Positions 1 through 10,246 of a stretch of 56,354 bases of DNA are shown here, in pieces (the first letter of the stretch is position 1; the number at the start of each line of letters is the position of its first letter). The notes under the pieces are model-generated. The model saw only the letters and a program-made list of their open reading frames with translations, searched no databases and was not told the origin of the DNA. A program made the translations under genes and the position numbers. Source of the DNA: Leishmania mexicana MHOM/GT/2001/U1103 (Eukaryota; Euglenozoa; Kinetoplastea; Trypanosomatida; Trypanosomatidae); assembly GCF_000234665.1 (NCBI RefSeq), contig NC_018309.1:1-56354 (forward strand). Reading direction: 5' to 3'.

Positions 1-809
1 CACCCTAACCCTAACCCTAACCCTAACCCTAACCCTAACCCTAACCCTAACCCTAACCCTAACCCTAACCCTAACCCTAACCCTAACCCTAACCCTAACC
101 CTAACCCTAACCCTAACCCTAACCCTAACCCTAACCCTAACCCTAACCCTAACCCTAACCCTAACCCTAACCCTAACCCTAACCCTAACCCTAACCCTAA
201 CCCTAACCCTAACCCTAACCCTAACCCTAACCCTAACCCTAACCCTAACCCTAACCCTAACCCTAACCCTAACCCTAACCCTAACCCTAACCCTAACCCT
301 AACCCTAACCCTAACCCTAACCCTAACCCTAACCCTAACCCTAACCCTAACCCTAACCCTAACCCTAACCCTAACCCTAACCCTAACCCTAACCCTAACC
401 CTAACCCTAACCCTAACCCTAACCCTAACCCTAACCCTAACCCTAACCCTAACCCTAACCCTAACCCTAACCCTAACCCTAACCCTAACCCTAACCCTAA
501 CCCTAACCCTAACCCTAACCCTAACCCTAACCCTAACCCTAACCCTAACCCTAACCCTAACCCTAACCCTAACCCTAACCCTAACCCTAACCCTAACCCT
601 AACCCTAACCCTAACCCTAACCCTAACCCTAACCCTAACCCTAACCCTAACCCTAACCCTAACCCTAACCCTAACCCTAACCCTAACCCTAACCCTAACC
701 CTAACCCTAACCCTAACCCTAACCCTAACCCTAACCCTAACCCTAACCCTAACCCTAACCCTAACCCTAACCCTAACCCTAACCCTAACCCTAACCCTAA
801 CCCTAACCC
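1..809. repeat. Telomeric repeat array (CCCTAA)n, chromosome end
   Basis: From base 3 the sequence is about 134 perfect head-to-tail copies of CCCTAA, ending in a partial CCC at 807-809. This is the C-strand of the TTAGGG telomere used by trypanosomatids, oriented as expected for a left chromosome end. No variant repeat is visible. Confidence 0.99.
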
Positions 810-1254
810 GCACATGCACGGGTGCTGTAGTTTTGTAAAGCGAGTTAATGATGGAAAGCAGGGTGCGCAGAGGAATGGGGTGCTTTTTGCTGAGGAACGC
901 CCTCTAGGGCTTTTAGGCGCACACGAGGCGTTTGTTGGAAGATTCGGCAAAGTTATAGGAACCTGTTTTTATGAGCGGGGCGTAGTTCTGGATGGCGCCT
1001 TGGCCAAGAAAGCGCCGCGTGGTCTCCTTTTCTTCAACGTTCGTAGGGTGAGTGCGCTTTTTCGTGGTGGGAACACTAACGGTGATCTTTTGTTGCCGAA
1101 ATCGCCGTTGGGCTGACAGCTGGGAAAGCACACGCGCATCCGCAGTTATTTTCACAGATCAGTGATACGGTGCTTTTATTGGGAGGAAACAGTCTCCTTA
1201 TCATCACAAAAAGTGATCGTTTGGTATGCGAGGTTGCCGAGAGCCAGATTATGT
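810..1254. other. Unique sequence between telomeric array and scaffold gap; possible mobile-element flank
   Basis: This 445-bp stretch begins abruptly inside a CCCTAA unit and stops at a run of N. It has moderate GC and lacks the poly-C and CA tracts typical of the intergenic regions further in. Short ORFs exist on both strands (for example 814-1116 + and 913-1155 -), but none matches a family I recognise. Because telomeric repeat resumes on the far side of the gap, the segment could be one end of a telomere-inserted element such as TATE. It could also belong to a different contig end joined in error. Confidence 0.5.
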
Positions 1255-1354
1255 NNNNNNNNNNNNNNNNNNNNNNNNNNNNNNNNNNNNNNNNNNNNNN
1301 NNNNNNNNNNNNNNNNNNNNNNNNNNNNNNNNNNNNNNNNNNNNNNNNNNNNNN
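1255..1354. other. Assembly gap, exactly 100 N
   Basis: A run of exactly 100 N, the conventional placeholder for a scaffold gap of unknown length. Nothing can be said about its real size or content. Confidence 0.99.
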
Positions 1355-1364
1355 CGACGACATC

Positions 1365-1664
1365 CCCTAACCCTAACCCTAACCCTAACCCTAACCCTAA
1401 CCCTAACCCTAACCCTAACCCTAACCCTAACCCTAACCCTAACCCTAACCCTAACCCTAACCCTAACCCTAACCCTAACCCTAACCCTAACCCTAACCCT
1501 AACCCTAACCCTAACCCTAACCCTAACCCTAACCCTAACCCTAACCCTAACCCTAACCCTAACCCTAACCCTAACCCTAACCCTAACCCTAACCCTAACC
1601 CTAACCCTAACCCTAACCCTAACCCTAACCCTAACCCTAACCCTAACCCTAACCCTAACCCTAA
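1365..1664. repeat. Second telomeric repeat array, (CCCTAA)50
   Basis: Exactly 50 perfect CCCTAA copies in the same orientation as the terminal array. Ten non-telomeric bases (1355-1364) separate it from the N gap, and 1665 onward is subtelomeric. It is either the true inner telomere border, with an insertion outboard of it, or a second telomeric contig end scaffolded behind the first. Confidence 0.98.
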
Positions 1665-1870
1665 CACACGCACACAACAACCTTTAATAGACCACACACA
1701 CTAAGGGATAACAGCATCACAACCACAGCCATAACCAAAACCGTCACCATCACAGTCCTACACCACACACTTCCGCACACGGCACAGCAGCAACGCAAAC
1801 AACTAAGAATGCACACAAATACAGCAGCAGGCTAAACAAACGCAACATGCAGCGCAGCTAGCGCAGTCGT
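1665..1870. other. A+C-rich telomere-associated sequence
   Basis: For about 200 bp next to the inner telomere tract the + strand is nearly all A and C, with few G or T. It looks like degenerate telomere-like sequence with CA-rich and CAGCAG motifs. Leishmania chromosomes carry a conserved telomere-associated sequence (LCTAS) at this position. I cannot confirm its conserved blocks by eye. Confidence 0.5.
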
Positions 1871-4800
1871 GCAGCGGGCGCACCCCTTAATGGTCCACCA
1901 TGTCACAGAGGCAAGGAGCACAAGCACGCCAAATGGGGCTGCCAAACATCAGCACGGCGGCGCATATTGTGCAGTGCACACCCTGGCAGTGTGTGGTCAT
2001 GACGGGAGTACGCAATGCCGGAAAAGATTTGTGGACCGTCTCAGTGGGACAAAGTATAAGGCATCCCAGAGGATGAAAACACGCTGTCAAAAGAGGGAAA
2101 AACGCAGGCAATCATCCTCGTTCCACAGAGTACAGAGCCACGTGGCCGTCTAGAGGACACCAGTGTCACGCAACCCGGTACTCCTCTTGACCACGCAAGC
2201 ACACAACCGTCGCAGCGCGCGTAGTCAAGAAGATACCGGAAATCTTTATCCCTGTCCGAGAGAGCTGTGAGAGGTTCTGTAGGGCAACAACGGTGACAAT
2301 GTGGCTTCACTCAAATCAGCGTTGGTTTTTTGAGAAGTGTCAAAGACGAGGGTAAACTGCGCAAGAGGGAAGAAGGAGCTGAGGCGCTTGTTCATGAGAA
2401 TGCTGATGTCATTCACCACGGTGCAGTTTCTCATGTCTAATGCTCGCTAGCAAGAGTCGGCACGTTTGTCAGAGCGCGGTGCTGCTCACAGGTGTTTCCA
2501 CAGGGTTGAGAATTCAAAGTTTCGAGCCTGGCTCACAATCGTGTCACAAGGAACCAGTGTGAAGTTGCGTGCATGCTCGCTGGTTGACTGGTCGATCCTA
2601 TTCCCAGCATTCCGGCAAGCAGGCGTCTCTCAGGGCTTCAAAGGATAGGCCGGGATTTTTGAAAGGCGGCAAGTCATCGAGCGCAGCAACACTATCTAGT
2701 CGCACGCACCGACGCAGTTTCACGTACAGTAGACAGTAGCGCCTGTTCGATGATGAGAAGCGGAGGACGGGAGTATGCGATGCCCCTGACGGCATCAGGC
2801 TGGTGCATATCCCGGGGCCGCAATGTCACCGATGCTTTATTCTCGGACAGGCGCTCACCATAATGTTTTCGAGTAACGAATACTGAAAGAGTGCAACGAT
2901 GCTGGCGACACAGGGGTGAAAGATATTGAAAAGGTTAAAGAACCTTGTAGTCTTGGGAGGTTTGATATCCTGCAGCTCTGTGACTCCAGAGATATCAAGC
3001 ACACCAACAAATGCGCATGTGCCAGCTGCTTCAAGGATGCTGGTGTGCAAAAATGGTGTATAAAACAGTTCGTCATATGTGGGGCTGCGAAAAGGTTGCC
3101 AAGGCTGTAGAGCTCAGAACAATCGTTCACTAGTATTCTAAGGGCCTTCACGCAGGTATTGAGGAGAGCTCCCTGTCGCGTGAGTGCCATTAGGGGATCT
3201 GGAGGTGTGCCCGAAGGGGCACCGAAAGCGGCAGCAGGATGTCACCTTGAGAGTTCCCAGAGCACGGTACTCCTCCACTCAGTAAGCATCCTGCAGTCCG
3301 CGTGCATTGACCTGCAGCTCGCCAAGGCGCTGCAAGCATCCGATCCCCGGCAAGGATGCCGCAGTCGTATTCCACGTGAGTAGTAGGAAGCGAAGCCTCA
3401 CATTAAAGAAGCGGGTGCAAGTGTTCCACACTGTTTCTGACAGTGGTCAGTGGCAGAAGGCCGTTCCTGCGTGCTTCGAGCGCGAGCCTTTCAGCGGCAC
3501 AGAGAGTCTCAGTATAATCTGAAAGGAGGAGAGAGACCCATTTGGTGATAAGCATGCACAGCAGCTGTCTTGCAAGCAATCCTCAAGACGTCAGTCTGCA
3601 CAGTGTAGTTTGAGTGTTAGATTTGTCTTCTCCACACATCCCTTCACAGCCATGGAGGCGTGCTGCCCTTACTGATGTCGGTATCTAGTTTGCAGAATAT
3701 GAATGCCTTCCCGCCTGACCCCATCCTCGGCTACCTATGTCACGCGGTCGCCGTGGTCTTAATTGATGGTTCATCCGGTGTTTGGTGTGGAGAAGGGTAT
3801 GCAAGAAGGGTTGTAATGTATTGCGTTGACGAGAGTTTCCGGCTAAGATGATGATCACATGAGGTGCTAATCCGACGCACAGGTGTCCTGCAACATCGAG
3901 AGCAGGGGAGTCACACATCGAGAGTCGCATCAACCAGTCGGGAATGTTTTGTCAAACAACCTTCGTCTTCAGGCCCCTGTGGCAATAGTGGTGCACGCCC
4001 CGCGGAGCACGGAGGCCTTGAAATGCTTAGTGGCGGATCGCAAAGGAACAGGAAGTGACCTTAAGCCAAGAGATTTCTTTCGACAGGGAAGGCGTAAATC
4101 GAGAAAAGCGTCATCCGGATGGAGGGAGGAGGTGTCATAAAGCTGATGCGGCCATACAGAGAGAAGCAGTACGAGAATGTCCACATATCCACGTGGAAAA
4201 GTGCCTACCCTAGCTGCTGGATCACCAACACCCAGCCAAGTAGGCAGTAGTCATTTGTTTGCGTCCCTCTCTACAATGCAGGATCTGTCGTGTACACTTT
4301 GCGGTGTCGAGTGCAAAGACGTTCACGCGCAGAGAGCCTGCAAAGGATGACAGTGGTTTGAAATGATTGGGCACACCTTGCAGTTCTCCTTCTCCAGTTA
4401 CGTGGCACTCGTTTGGAAAGCAGAGATGATACTGCTTTCGATTCGTTGTTTTTCACGAGTTTCGTGAAAATCGAGCATGATGGTGATTCTCCAGCCGTAC
4501 AGAGCAGAAGGCGTTCGGTGAGCAAATGCTGCACGTCGTTGGCTTCCCGGCCACTTTTGTGGCGACCGGCAGCCCACAAGTCGTTGTGGCTGAAGAAAAA
4601 TAGCGATGCGGTATCGCAGCTGAGACGCCAGCGACTGCGACATAGGTGCCCAGGGAATCAATGCACAGTAGCGCCCACTTCCCATTCTTTGACGAACAAA
4701 AGAAAATGAGGCTATTGAGCCCTCTCCGAAGTTATGGAGGGAACCTCCAGCGGGCGTGTAATTTTTAAAGGGGACACAGAAATCCAGAGACGAAAAGGAG

Positions 4801-6017
4801 GCGACGCCATACAGCCTTGTCCCCCCCCCTTTCGGTAAGTATAGGGGGTGTCTGCAAGATAAGCTCATCATTTGCCTTGCGGTTAATTAGAATTGCCTGA
4901 AACTGCATAACTGCCACGACCTTCAGTCGCTACTTCACGTATACGGGGGTGCTTTACCGAGTACAACGTGTAGAAGTACCGTCTGGGGACGTCTGCGGTT
5001 GGCGGTTGATTTTTCTTCCTTCAGCCCCCCCCCCCTCCTCCCCACACAGCTTTGGTAAGGTATCTCAAACTTGCGTGACATGAATGAGCAATGTGACCCG
5101 AACCAGAGATCCAGAGGTGCCTGCAAAAGCGGCTCGGTCATGATTACCTCTCGTCGCAGAGTGGGGGAGGGGCGCAGTTTTGGCGAGACTGGATACCTCA
5201 GCTGATTTTTTCTTCTGTTCTCTTTTTAGGGGGATGTGTGTAAGAGTGTGTGGGACTCCTGTGCTGGACTATTCATTCGGAATTCCACCATGACTCGAAG
5301 TGGTGTATGTTTCCTGCGGATTGTTCGAGTCTCCTTTCTGAAAGATAAGCAAACATTTTTGCTCGCCCAGGAACGTTCGCCACAGCTCGTACAGTATATT
5401 TTTTGGTCTGCTTTGTGCAGGCACTGACTGTTCGAGCGACAAACAGAAGTGATCTAAGGATATGCATTGTTCTCTTCCTTAGCTTCTATGCAGCAAGGGA
5501 GCAACTCTGAGGAGGTGATTTGCAAGTGATTCAGAGTGTCTGCCAGGTGTGAACGGTTCGTTTAGTTTGTTGTGTGTTTTCTGGAACCAGTGACTGCTGT
5601 CTGCCCTGAAGCGAATCTGTCGCAGGAATCTGTGGACTAATGTGAAATTGCTGAAAAGGAACGGTAACAAAAAAAAGAAATAATAGTGCGTGTGAACTTC
5701 TGTGGGTACTTCTAATTGAAGGACCTCTTCGACCATCATTGTGGACATCTTGTGTTCCCAAAACCGCGGTGCCGGGTATACCTGTGTATGCTCGTGTAGC
5801 AGAGAGGCAAAAAAAAGGAGATGAGAATATCCCTTTTGTTTTTTTTTCGGAAAGGGCGCTACTCTGCACGTACGGCAAGGTTGCGAAGGAAACTTGATAC
5901 TGGAAAATGTCCTACTGTCCTCTTCACCACTTCAGAGCTTTTTTGTTTGGGCCTCCACTAACCGGCTTTTTCTTGCCGTAGGCTTTTCTTGTGCGGCGAT
6001 CCTCAATTGTGATTTAG
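1871..6017. other. Gene-free subtelomere
   Basis: There is no convincing intact gene here. GC content is visibly lower than in the interior, and the CA/TG and poly-C tracts of later intergenic regions are scarce. Minus-strand reading frames between about 2.0 and 4.9 kb look protein-like but are broken (for example 2598-2795, 2826-3050, 2855-3190, 3685-3933, 4398-4871). A decayed gene is therefore possible, though no family is recognised. The transcription start region for the + strand unit is expected somewhere in the inner part, but no motif marks it. Confidence 0.5.
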
Positions 6018-6030
6018 GTTTTTTTTTCAG
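6018..6030 (+). promoter_or_regulatory. Candidate trans-splice acceptor for the first gene
   Basis: A run of nine T and one C is followed by AG at 6029-6030, 69 bases before the ATG at 6100. This is the clearest polypyrimidine-AG signal upstream of the first gene. It would exclude the longer upstream frame that begins at 5894. Confidence 0.6.
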
Positions 6031-6094
6031 CGGTACTGAATTCGACCATCGACTGATTCACTTCTCTTTTTTTGTGAATTCCGGTTTACCCTCT

Positions 6095-6118
6095 ATGCCA
6101 TGGAAAAAGCAAGCCTAA
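6095..6118 (+). promoter_or_regulatory. Seven-codon upstream ORF overlapping the start of the first gene
   Basis: ATG at 6095 opens a seven-codon frame (MPWKKQA) that ends in TAA at 6116-6118. It lies 5 nt upstream of the main ATG at 6100 and in another frame, after the proposed splice site. Scanning ribosomes would meet it first, so it could lower translation of the main ORF. Confidence 0.45.
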
Positions 6119-8847
6119 AGCACTTGGAGTTTCAGCTCCAGCGAGAGAAGGCGCTGACGAAAGATCTGGACGCGAAATGCAAATCACTGTCGGCACAGGT
6201 TGCTCAGCTGGAGCAAGATAAAGCCGAGCTTCGGCGCGAAAAGCTGTTTCTCGGCGAGGAGGCAAAAAAGACCTCGAAGCTAGATGACCGCATTCACATC
6301 CTCCAGAAAGAAGTGGAGAACCGCGACGCAGTCATCGCATCAGAGCGGGCGGCGACGCAGGCCGCGAGGGTGGAGGTGGAAGAAATTCGGCGCAACGCGA
6401 ATGCTTCTATCGCCCTATGGACCGCGGCGGAAGAACAGTGGACAGCGGAGCAGACAGCATTAAACGAGACTGCTGCTCAGTATCGTTTGGAGATAGAAGA
6501 TTTAAAGAAGGAAGCTCAAGTTCAAGGGGACGCACGCGCCGAACTGACGAAGCAGCTGCATACCGAAAAGGAGCGGTCGAACAGGCTGACGCAAGCGCGA
6601 GAGGCCATGGAGGTGGAGGTCAAGAGTCTGCACTCTCAGGTGGAGAAATTGCAGAACAAGGTTTGCGACCTCGAACAAACGGTGTACAAGCTAGACCTTG
6701 CCGGGGACAAGCAGCGTGAGGCAATTAACCTGAAAGATACAGAGGTCAAAACTCTCGAGGCCACTGTTGCTCGGCATATAGAAACAGAAGAGCGGCTAGA
6801 GCAAACGATCAGCTCACTTAACGATCGCATCAACGCGGCAAAGATGCTGAACCTGGAGGGAAAATGTGAGAACGAAAGGCTGCAGTGCGACCTTGTAGAC
6901 GCCAAAAAGGAGGGTGAGCGCCTACATCTCCAAATAGAGTTGCTGAAGCGTGACTCTAACTTTCTCTCACAGAGCCATGCTAGCGTGCAAAAGGCGCTGG
7001 AGGATTTGAAGGAGAAGCATCGGCAGCTCCAGGAGGACATGAGAGACAAAAATGTCGAAATACGCCGGCATGAGCTCACGATCAGTCAGCTGAATATGGA
7101 GCTCAAAAAGAGTGAAAATCAGGGCGGTGAATGGTCATTTCAGTACTCGACATTGGAGACTGAGCTCCAGCAGACGAAGGAGGCACTGAGGAAATCATCG
7201 GCGTCTGTCGAGACACTCCTGCGCGAAAACAATGAGCTTGTGGAGCGGTTGAAGGAGCAGAAGCAGTTCATGGAGACAAAGGAGGAGGAGATGGTTGTGT
7301 TGCAGAGCCGATGCGACGAGCGAGCGGAGGCCTTTTCCCGAGATATCAGAGACCTGGAGAAGGAGATCACCGCCCGCCAGGCAGTGATTAATGAGTTGTC
7401 CGACCAACTCAATTCCGCAAGCGAGAAAAACGCGGCGTATCACTCCAAAATTCTCGAGGAATCCGAAGCAAGCGGGAAAACGCGGCAACATCTAGCTGAG
7501 ATGCTGCAGCGGCTGGAGTCAAACGAGCACCACATTGTTTTGCTGGAGTGCGTTGCCGAGAAGGAAAAAATCTGTTCCTCCTTTTTAGGGGATCGGAACG
7601 AGGCCGCGATGTTGCTCTGTGCGAGCCTCTTGGGGCACTGCCAGATGCTGCAAGAGAAGACATGTGTGCTACTCGAGCATCAAGAAGAGCTTTCTCACGA
7701 GAGCTGCTTGAAGACGACGCAGCTTAAGGAGCTACAGTGTCAGAGTGAAGAGCAGAGGGAGCAAATTGCCGTTTTTCAGAGGGAACGAAACGAACAAGCT
7801 GAACGTCTTTCGGCAGTTTCGCGGGAAATGCTCGCTTCTGAAAATGAAGCTAACGAACTTCGAGGCGCCTTAGAGGCCTCGCGGAACGAGAATGTTTCCC
7901 TCACATCAGCTGTGGCTGGTCTCCATGAGCAGGTTGTTGCAAAAGATGCTGAGCTGGTGCGAAAGAACGCCGCGCTGGACAATTCCCAGTCCCGTGTCTG
8001 CGCTTTATCGGATGCCGCATCTGCCTTGGAGAGGGCTATGCTTTGTTATGCTATGGCGCAGATGGAGGAGGTGCAGGAGCTTTGGAAGAACCGTGTAGAA
8101 GTGGTAGAGCTGCATTTCACTTCTCTGCTCTCGCACTTGGCCGCCGAAAAGGCGTTGCTGCAGTCCTCGAAGGAGCAGGCGGAAGCCTCGTGCCGGGAAT
8201 TGTCTGCGTTCGCGAAAGAAGCAAAAAATTCGATGAACAAAAGTGACCTCGCTGCCGCAGAGCGACAGGAAGCGCTGACGAGTCGCGCGGCTCTCCTGGA
8301 AGGGCAAATTGCTGTGGCACGCCGAGAAAAAGATCAGGCAGCCATGCAGCTGGCGACCTTGCTGCGACGATTTGAGGAGGACCGGAACTCCTTTGAGTCG
8401 CTCAAGAGAGAAACAAAGTGCACAATGCAGGAAGAGCGAGAGCGGCGTGAGGCAGCGGAGAAGGAGTGTGTGAAGCTGCGTGGCTGTATTGATGCCGAGG
8501 TGAAGCGGAAGTGCGAGTACAAAAAGGCTCTAGAGAATCTGAAAAAGCTACGCAGCGAGAGTGAGGACCTGCGTCGTGCTGAGAAAGCGCGTGCTGCAGA
8601 GGCGATAGGGAAAGCTAACACCGAATGCAACTATTGGGTGATGTGCTTCGACCATCTCAAGGATATGATTGAGAAGAGTCATCGCACAGGGGATCGTTTG
8701 CCGTCTATTGACACAGATACGGTTCACCGCTTGGAGGTTGCGAAAACCAAGATCAGTCCTATGCAGGCGCGCGAGGTGAACAAAGCGCTTTCGAGCCTTC
8801 CAAAATTGAAACGTGTACGAGAAGAGGCCTCTGACGCCCCTACGTAG
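6100..8847 (+). CDS. Large coiled-coil protein, family not recognised
   Basis: This 915-residue protein is dominated by heptad-rich, charged E/K/R/Q/L sequence from about residue 5 to 480 and again from about 540 to 860. A more hydrophobic, Cys-containing break lies near 485-540 and a short one around 645-690. The C-terminus, after about residue 865, is non-coil and ends in a basic patch (PKLKRVREE). There is no signal peptide, membrane segment or catalytic motif. The start at 6100 is the first in-frame ATG after the proposed acceptor at 6030. Codon use is less GC-biased than in genes further from the telomere. Such proteins in trypanosomatids are often cytoskeletal (basal body, flagellum attachment, nuclear envelope), but the sequence gives no localisation, so function is unknown. 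It is the first gene of the polycistronic unit. Confidence 0.85.
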   Translation: MEKASLKHLEFQLQREKALTKDLDAKCKSLSAQVAQLEQDKAELRREKLFLGEEAKKTSKLDDRIHILQKEVENRDAVIASERAATQAARVEVEEIRRNANASIALWTAAEEQWTAEQTALNETAAQYRLEIEDLKKEAQVQGDARAELTKQLHTEKERSNRLTQAREAMEVEVKSLHSQVEKLQNKVCDLEQTVYKLDLAGDKQREAINLKDTEVKTLEATVARHIETEERLEQTISSLNDRINAAKMLNLEGKCENERLQCDLVDAKKEGERLHLQIELLKRDSNFLSQSHASVQKALEDLKEKHRQLQEDMRDKNVEIRRHELTISQLNMELKKSENQGGEWSFQYSTLETELQQTKEALRKSSASVETLLRENNELVERLKEQKQFMETKEEEMVVLQSRCDERAEAFSRDIRDLEKEITARQAVINELSDQLNSASEKNAAYHSKILEESEASGKTRQHLAEMLQRLESNEHHIVLLECVAEKEKICSSFLGDRNEAAMLLCASLLGHCQMLQEKTCVLLEHQEELSHESCLKTTQLKELQCQSEEQREQIAVFQRERNEQAERLSAVSREMLASENEANELRGALEASRNENVSLTSAVAGLHEQVVAKDAELVRKNAALDNSQSRVCALSDAASALERAMLCYAMAQMEEVQELWKNRVEVVELHFTSLLSHLAAEKALLQSSKEQAEASCRELSAFAKEAKNSMNKSDLAAAERQEALTSRAALLEGQIAVARREKDQAAMQLATLLRRFEEDRNSFESLKRETKCTMQEERERREAAEKECVKLRGCIDAEVKRKCEYKKALENLKKLRSESEDLRRAEKARAAEAIGKANTECNYWVMCFDHLKDMIEKSHRTGDRLPSIDTDTVHRLEVAKTKISPMQAREVNKALSSLPKLKRVREEASDAPT

Positions 8848-9305
8848 AGGGAACACTACCATCGCCCTGGTGTTTTTTTATCTGTTTCCTGCTTTACTCA
8901 TGGGCACGGACGACTGGGCTGTAAGCTGCTTATTTTTTCTGCCTCATGCGCTGTATTTCTTTTTTAGAAACTGATTTGCTATGCTCTACTTTTCTTTAGA
9001 TGTTGTTCTAGATTTATGCCTATACCATAGGAAGAGAATCAAGGAGAGAAACAAATTTGTATCGCGCGATGCTCGCGCGTGACCGCAAGCAAAGGTCGAG
9101 AGAGGATGCACAAGGAGTTGTTTTTGTGCTTCGCTCTCTCTCTGCGGCTGGGTGTAGCCACTCTGCTCACGTACCACCGACGAACCTTCTCGGAATTGTT
9201 GCTCTAGTGCCACATCTCCTCCTCTCTCTCCTTCGTTTGCTCATGTCCTCGGTTGTTCTTGGATGTCCAGTAGCGTGCCGCCAGCGTTGACACCGGCGGT
9301 GAGAC
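8848..9305. other. Intergenic region
   Basis: Contains the 3' UTR of the upstream coiled-coil gene and the 5' leader of the next gene. There is no ORF of note. A pyrimidine-rich tract (about 9210-9262) followed by AG at 9269-9270 is the likely splice acceptor for the gene at 9306. Confidence 0.6.
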
Positions 9306-9725
9306 ATGCTAAAGTATGGGGGAACGCGTTTGAAGGCCCGACTGACAGCTTTCAATCCATGGAAGCGCAGACCTGGAGGGCTGCAGCTTAATGGGCGGCC
9401 TCAGATGATCAGCCCTATCTACTTCCGCGGCAGATACAAGCAGCAGAACCCTGACGATCCATGTCGTCTACTAAAACCAAGCCACGTGCTCCTGAAGCGG
9501 TGCCCCGCGTGCAAGCGAACCATGTTCGTGCAGATCAAGGATAAAGACACGTTTCACATGTGTTGTGAAGGCGTACCGATGAAGGTGTACTCGGATATGA
9601 AGACCGTCATGAACATTGAACATAAGGTACTCACTCTTACTCGCCAGTGGGATGTCGAAAACGAGCGACCGTGGAGCAATCCTCATCGCCCGCGACCAAA
9701 GGGGCGATCAAAGTTCAAGAAGTAG
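9306..9725 (+). CDS. Small basic CxxC protein, hypothetical (possibly mitochondrial)
   Basis: The protein has 139 residues and is strongly basic. A CPAC motif lies near residues 64-67 and a CC pair about 20 residues further on, an arrangement that could bind a single zinc ion. The N-terminus is Arg/Lys-rich and lacks acidic residues, and the C-terminus ends in a basic RPKGRSKFKK tail. Such features are common in small mitochondrial ribosomal or RNA-associated proteins, but that is inference and I do not recognise the family. The ATG at 9306 follows a pyrimidine tract and AG at 9269-9270, and there is no upstream ATG in the 35-nt leader. It sits between the large coiled-coil gene and SAR1. Confidence 0.75.
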   Translation: MLKYGGTRLKARLTAFNPWKRRPGGLQLNGRPQMISPIYFRGRYKQQNPDDPCRLLKPSHVLLKRCPACKRTMFVQIKDKDTFHMCCEGVPMKVYSDMKTVMNIEHKVLTLTRQWDVENERPWSNPHRPRPKGRSKFKK

Positions 9726-10246
9726 ACATCGGAGTAAGGAGCGTCTCGTTTTCTGCTAGTGAGAAGGTAATCGTGGGCTTTCTTAATGTTCTCTACTCGT
9801 ACACTCTACTACCAACGGACAAAAGAATACAGGTGAACAGACACGCAGACACACACACAAAGCCAACACCTGCAGCCATTTCTGCTTCCTCCATTTTCTC
9901 ATGCTCGTCCACAGGCTGGCTAATTTGGAAAGCCTCTCGCGGGTGTCCTTATTACGCGGAGCGCTAATGAGGAGAACCCCCACTTTGTTCGCTCATCTGT
10001 GGAGAAGTGTGTAGGGCCATGAGTAGGGGACTCAGGTCCAGTGCACCAAGGTGTTTTGCTGTGTGTCACACTCCCAGGCGTTGCTTTTGACACTCTTTTT
10101 CATGATCCTTACTTCTCACCACTCACGGCTTCAATTCCTCTCTTTCTTCTTCCTTTGAATTTCGATTCATGCAGAAGTCTCTGTATCCGCCGTTCTCGTC
10201 ACTGTACTCATTAGCTCGGGACACATACACACATACACACATACTC
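9726..10246. other. Intergenic region
   Basis: Holds the 3' UTR of the CxxC gene and the leader of SAR1. A short ACACAC stretch lies near 9847-9860. No further gene is seen. Confidence 0.6.
10131..10174 (+). promoter_or_regulatory. Candidate trans-splice acceptor that fixes the SAR1 start
   Basis: A C/T-rich tract at 10131-10158 is followed by AG at 10173-10174. The in-frame upstream ATG at 10169 overlaps this acceptor and would be removed, leaving the ATG at 10247 as the first in the mRNA. Confidence 0.65.

Noticed and set aside
1..1664. Regular repeats resembling a CRISPR array
   Set aside because: Six-base perfect telomeric tandem repeat with no spacers, in a eukaryote.
1162..1704. ORFs of repeated dipeptides across the telomere and N gap, both strands
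   Set aside because: They are simply the telomeric hexamer translated (NP, LG, TL, RV repeats) with unknown residues over the gap.
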